DNA of 64,000 nucleotides, taken from positions 902,001 to 966,000 of the forward strand of contig JACSYO010000912.1 in the NCBI GenBank assembly GCA_016806645.1. The letters are read 5' to 3'. The DNA is from Ophiodon elongatus (taxonomy: Eukaryota; Chordata; Actinopteri; Perciformes; Hexagrammidae). This document shows positions 61,076 through 64,000 of the stretch, one piece after another. The translations under genes were made by a program, and so were the position numbers. The notes beneath the pieces were generated by a model. That model worked only from the letters and a program-made list of their open reading frames with translations. It was not told the origin of the DNA and did no database searches. The stretch's first letter is position 1. Every line of letters starts with the position of its first letter.

Positions 61076-61645
61076 TGGGATGTCACAATACCAGTAGTCG
61101 ATACCAATAAAAGTGAAATTCCACAATTCTCAATGCCCAATTCTATTAATCACCGTAAAAAACAAAAGTAAAACAATAAATGCCACATACTTCAACTCCT
61201 TTATTAACATTTCCATAACTTTTTGCAAATTTGTTATTAATCCCTGATGATCCACCTCAAGTTTCTCACCAAAAACAAAATTTTACAAGATAACATTCAA
61301 ACACATCATGATAACGTTGTAATTAACCTTCGCTCAATACAAATTTGAACTGAATAGAGCTTAAATGCATTATAATAAATATTCCCATTGCAATTTCCAT
61401 CAGCCATAAATTCTGTAATTTAGTCCAGCAGGACTCTGCTGCTGACCACCGGCTGCTGAAAGCTCATGTTACTTCCTCTTCCTCAGACGATTCCAAAACA
61501 GATTTGTTGTTTACCATGTCGATTTCTGAGAGAAATGTTCTATCATACCCGGGATAACGGTAGGCAGTTAGTCTCAAGCTCTAATCCCTGTACCTATGGC
61601 TACTGTAGAAAAACTAATACAGTATCTCTTCTTGTGACATCCCTA
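61076..61645 (+). mobile_element. hAT-like non-autonomous element (gggatgtcacaa ends)
   Basis: The left end gggatgtcacaa (61077-61088) and the right end ttgtgacatccc (61632-61643) are exact 12-base inverted repeats. Subterminal 'gtagtcgataccaataa' and 'taatacagtatctctt' are typical of the fish hAT group. The flanks share an imperfect tcagt.tc word (61068-61075 and 61648-61654), which may be a decayed target duplication. The interior (61225-61325) contains the reverse-oriented 'gagaaacttga' module seen at 16840-17015. No coding. Confidence 0.75.
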
Positions 61646-63541
61646 AATCAGTCTAAGAGGAAGATTAACTTTACTATTAAAATGTCATATGTATGAGTTT
61701 AATCAAGCTGTTTGTATTTGACAGAAGGTGATATGACTAACACCCTGGTAGTGATATCTTTGCTTTGACATTAGGTGGTCACATCACAGATCTCCCTGCC
61801 AGATAAACATGAAGAACAGGCTGAGCTAATAAACATTTTGAGCCATAATATCATACACAAGCTAACAAAGTGCTGCTTATCTTGTAAGGCAGGTCACTTG
61901 TCATTCAGTCCCAGCTGACGGCAGCAGTGACCTGTCAATTATGAGCAGCAGGGAGCAGCATTATAAAGCTATGAAATATGAGCTAATTGCGCTCAATGAA
62001 AGTGTGATAGGACACCATCCTCAGCATGAGACTCAGGTTTAAGAGCAGAATGAGGCAACTAATAACATAAAAAGGGCATAGTCTTCTGTTGTAGATGGTA
62101 AAAACATTTATCCCATGCTGCACTGTGTTTTAAAAGTACATCTATTAGCTTCATTTTGTATGAGACATTTCTAATTTACAAAACTCACAGCTTCAGTCAA
62201 TATCCATACAGCTATGCCTGTACTTTAAGTTAATATGACTTTCCCAGTAAACAGAAGCATGTGCAACCATCAGTTTAAGAGTACATCAGACCCTAAAGTA
62301 ATACCATCTCATGTCCAAAAATCTAAACTATTTATTAATCCGTATTTTCATATTTCATGTGTGCTCAGGATCAGGTCCGATACTGTGCTTATGTACTCGT
62401 CACAAACACAACCACACCCGATACCACTACTACTAATATCAACCTCTAATCAGTTGAGCCTAATAAGCCGCCCAGCTGCAACAATAACCCAAATGCACAA
62501 TCCATCAAAACATGTAGTCTCCAGTACATACAGACGATGTAGCATCCACAATGTTGCATGCAGTGTTGTGGAAACACGCAGACACTTTAGTCTTCACCGC
62601 ATCAATTAGTTTAGCTGTGAAGTTCTCAGCTGTGTCAGAGCTTCCACCAGTGTATTGCATGCCCGGTGTTACGTGAAAAGAAAGTTGTATTATTCTTCTT
62701 TAGGTGTTAAATAAAGCAATAATTTCAAATAATAAACATATTAGAAACAGGCAGCCATGGCCGGTCACAGCCAGTAATCGCTGTGACCGGCTCTTCTGCA
62801 CGGAACTTAACGTGGAGGTTGAGTTGAATTGCTTGTTTTCTGCAAATAACTCTGCTGCTAGGAATAGTATGTTTTGTGTAAAAAAAAACTGCTGCCGTTG
62901 CATCTTTACTCGTGGAGCATCCCAACAATCCAAGCTTTCATACTTTCCTCAAAGTTGCAAAGTTGCAGCCAGCTGTTGGGCTCGTTTTCTGTGAGCAGTA
63001 TAGGTTTGGACAATAGGAAATTTCATGTCACGATTGTCCTGGCCAAAAACATTTTTAACCTGATAATCATCAAAATATGTTAAAACGCCTTACATTTTTA
63101 TTGCTTGGGACAAACATAATTTTGTAGTGGAGATAAATAAGGTAATATGGTCCATTCATGAATAAAGAATTACAATTATTATTATTCCTGTATTTTAAAC
63201 AGCATTTTCTTAAAAAAAAAAAGAAACCGTGTAGACTCAATCATCACTTCTGACCCACTATAAGTGTGTGGCAGTGTCTATATCTGCAGAGACCTTGTTT
63301 CTGTCTGGATTGTGTCTTTCCTTCTTATTTTGCTATGTTGGTTTCTGAGCATCAGCCTTTGGGCAGTAGGTGTGAAGCCCCCAGCCAATAACAGTGTGCA
63401 GGTGAGGTCGGGACTTTATCAAAAGATAGCCACCAGGTCACATTGCTGTCTCCCTCTATCTCCTCTTCTCTCTGTCTGTTTCATGGATGTATAAAGTGCT
63501 GCAGGTCTGTGTAGCTGTTTGACCCAGAGCGGGGGTGAGAG
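61646..63541. other. Stretch without a gene; conserved-element candidate
   Basis: 61785-62010 resembles conserved regulatory DNA (see findings). A perfect hairpin lies at 62760-62791. Bases 63000-63110 ('atgtcacgattgtcctggcc', 'ataatcatcaaaatatgtta') look like a worn hAT MITE terminus. No gene. Confidence 0.4.
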
Positions 63542-63545
63542 ACAC

Positions 63546-63631
<86 letters not shown>
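63542..63631. repeat. (CA)n microsatellite, about 45 units
   Basis: ca dinucleotides with one cg interruption at 63549-63550. It lies about 285 bases upstream of the TATA box near the window end. Confidence 0.97.
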
Positions 63632-63633
<2 letters not shown>

Positions 63634-63819
63634 CATAACACAGCAGAGTCAAGTGGACAGAATAAAGTGTTAGCTTCAGCTGCATTCATTCAAAATACAG
63701 CAATGCGGCAACCTCGTACAGGGTTATGCAGAGGTGTGAGTCGTGTTTATTTGTGCTTTAGAACGTAACAGGTGTGAAACAATCAGAAAATAACTTTCTC
63801 TTTCAAAGCATTTGGAATA

Positions 63820-64000
63820 TCTATGGTGTGACCTCATCAGAAGATCCTATCGCATTCTGCCAGCCTTGGCTTGAACTAAGCACATCATGGTCAAGGAGGG
63901 TGGAGGCCCTTCCCCTATAAAAGGGCTTGACACTACGATGTCAGTCATTCAAAAACCTCTTCACACTACGAACAGAAGATCCAACCTTTCTCTCTCGAAC
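63820..64000 (+). promoter_or_regulatory. Core promoter with TATA box; gene continues beyond window
   Basis: A canonical TATAAAAG lies at 63916-63923 in a GC-richer context (ggcccttcccc before, ggcttgac after). Initiator-like words follow at the right spacing: tcattc with its A at 63947 (31 bases after the first T of TATA) and tcagtc with its A at 63943. Upstream, tgacctca at 63829-63836 is one base off a cAMP-response element. Downstream (63947-64000), 'cctcttcacactacgaacag' and a CT-rich end look like a 5' UTR. No ATG appears after the predicted start, so the coding region lies past 64000. I cannot tell which gene it is. Confidence 0.6.

Noticed and set aside
62235..62609. 124-codon frame
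   Set aside because: No domain and no exon signals; composition follows local base bias.
63400..63410. Donor-like word caggtgagg upstream of the terminal promoter
   Set aside because: Good splice-donor match but no open frame or acceptor partner; such words are expected by chance at this length.

Overview
The window reads as nuclear DNA of a ray-finned fish, probably a percomorph teleost. It is AT-rich, densely seeded with long CA/TG dinucleotide arrays, and full of short degenerate transposon copies, mostly hAT superfamily and non-autonomous. Several dispersed repeats match families I know from many percomorph genomes. These include the 'tatacagtctatgg' repeat, the foldback beginning TTAAGGAATAA, the 'ctcaacaactatt ... 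tggattgc' repeat, and a tRNA-derived SINE. No operon, Shine-Dalgarno site, prokaryotic gene, rRNA, tRNA gene or CRISPR array is visible.

I see no intact host protein-coding gene. None of the open frames longer than 60 codons looks like a host exon; the longest are shadows of CA/TG arrays or chance frames. The recognisable coding sequence is transposon-derived and broken. It comprises three BED-type zinc-finger fragments from different hAT families (about 18.0-18.3, 35.8-36.1 and 50.9-51.1 kb), two hAT transposase-core remnants (29.6-30.05 kb plus strand; 57.3-57.9 kb minus strand), and a PIF/Harbinger remnant (40.06-40.24 kb).

Layout: 0-9 kb is mostly featureless, with a hairpin-forming GGTTCTTT repeat and small tandem repeats. 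9-18 kb holds a palindrome cluster, an AT array and two degenerate repeat copies. 18-31 kb holds hAT remnants and the CA/GA-rich tract (21.5-25.5 kb), plus two CpG-rich spots that could be regulatory. 32-41 kb is the richest transposon block: a dispersed repeat carrying a tandem duplication of about 0.67 kb, two hAT elements with end structure and a PIF/Harbinger derivative. 43-52 kb has further repeats, a transposon nested inside a foldback element, and an internally eroded hAT element beside an LTR-like stretch. 52-64 kb is quieter, with several stretches whose texture resembles conserved non-coding regulatory DNA. The window ends on a convincing TATA-box core promoter (TATAAAAG at 63916) reading rightward. 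The likely picture is a large intergenic or intronic interval immediately upstream of a gene whose body lies beyond base 64000.

I did not find a new biological system. The observations most worth following are the terminal promoter, the nested and same-family transposon pairs with target-site duplications, the stacked palindromes at 11.3 kb and the candidate conserved elements. All family names are from pattern recognition; no alignment or database search was run.
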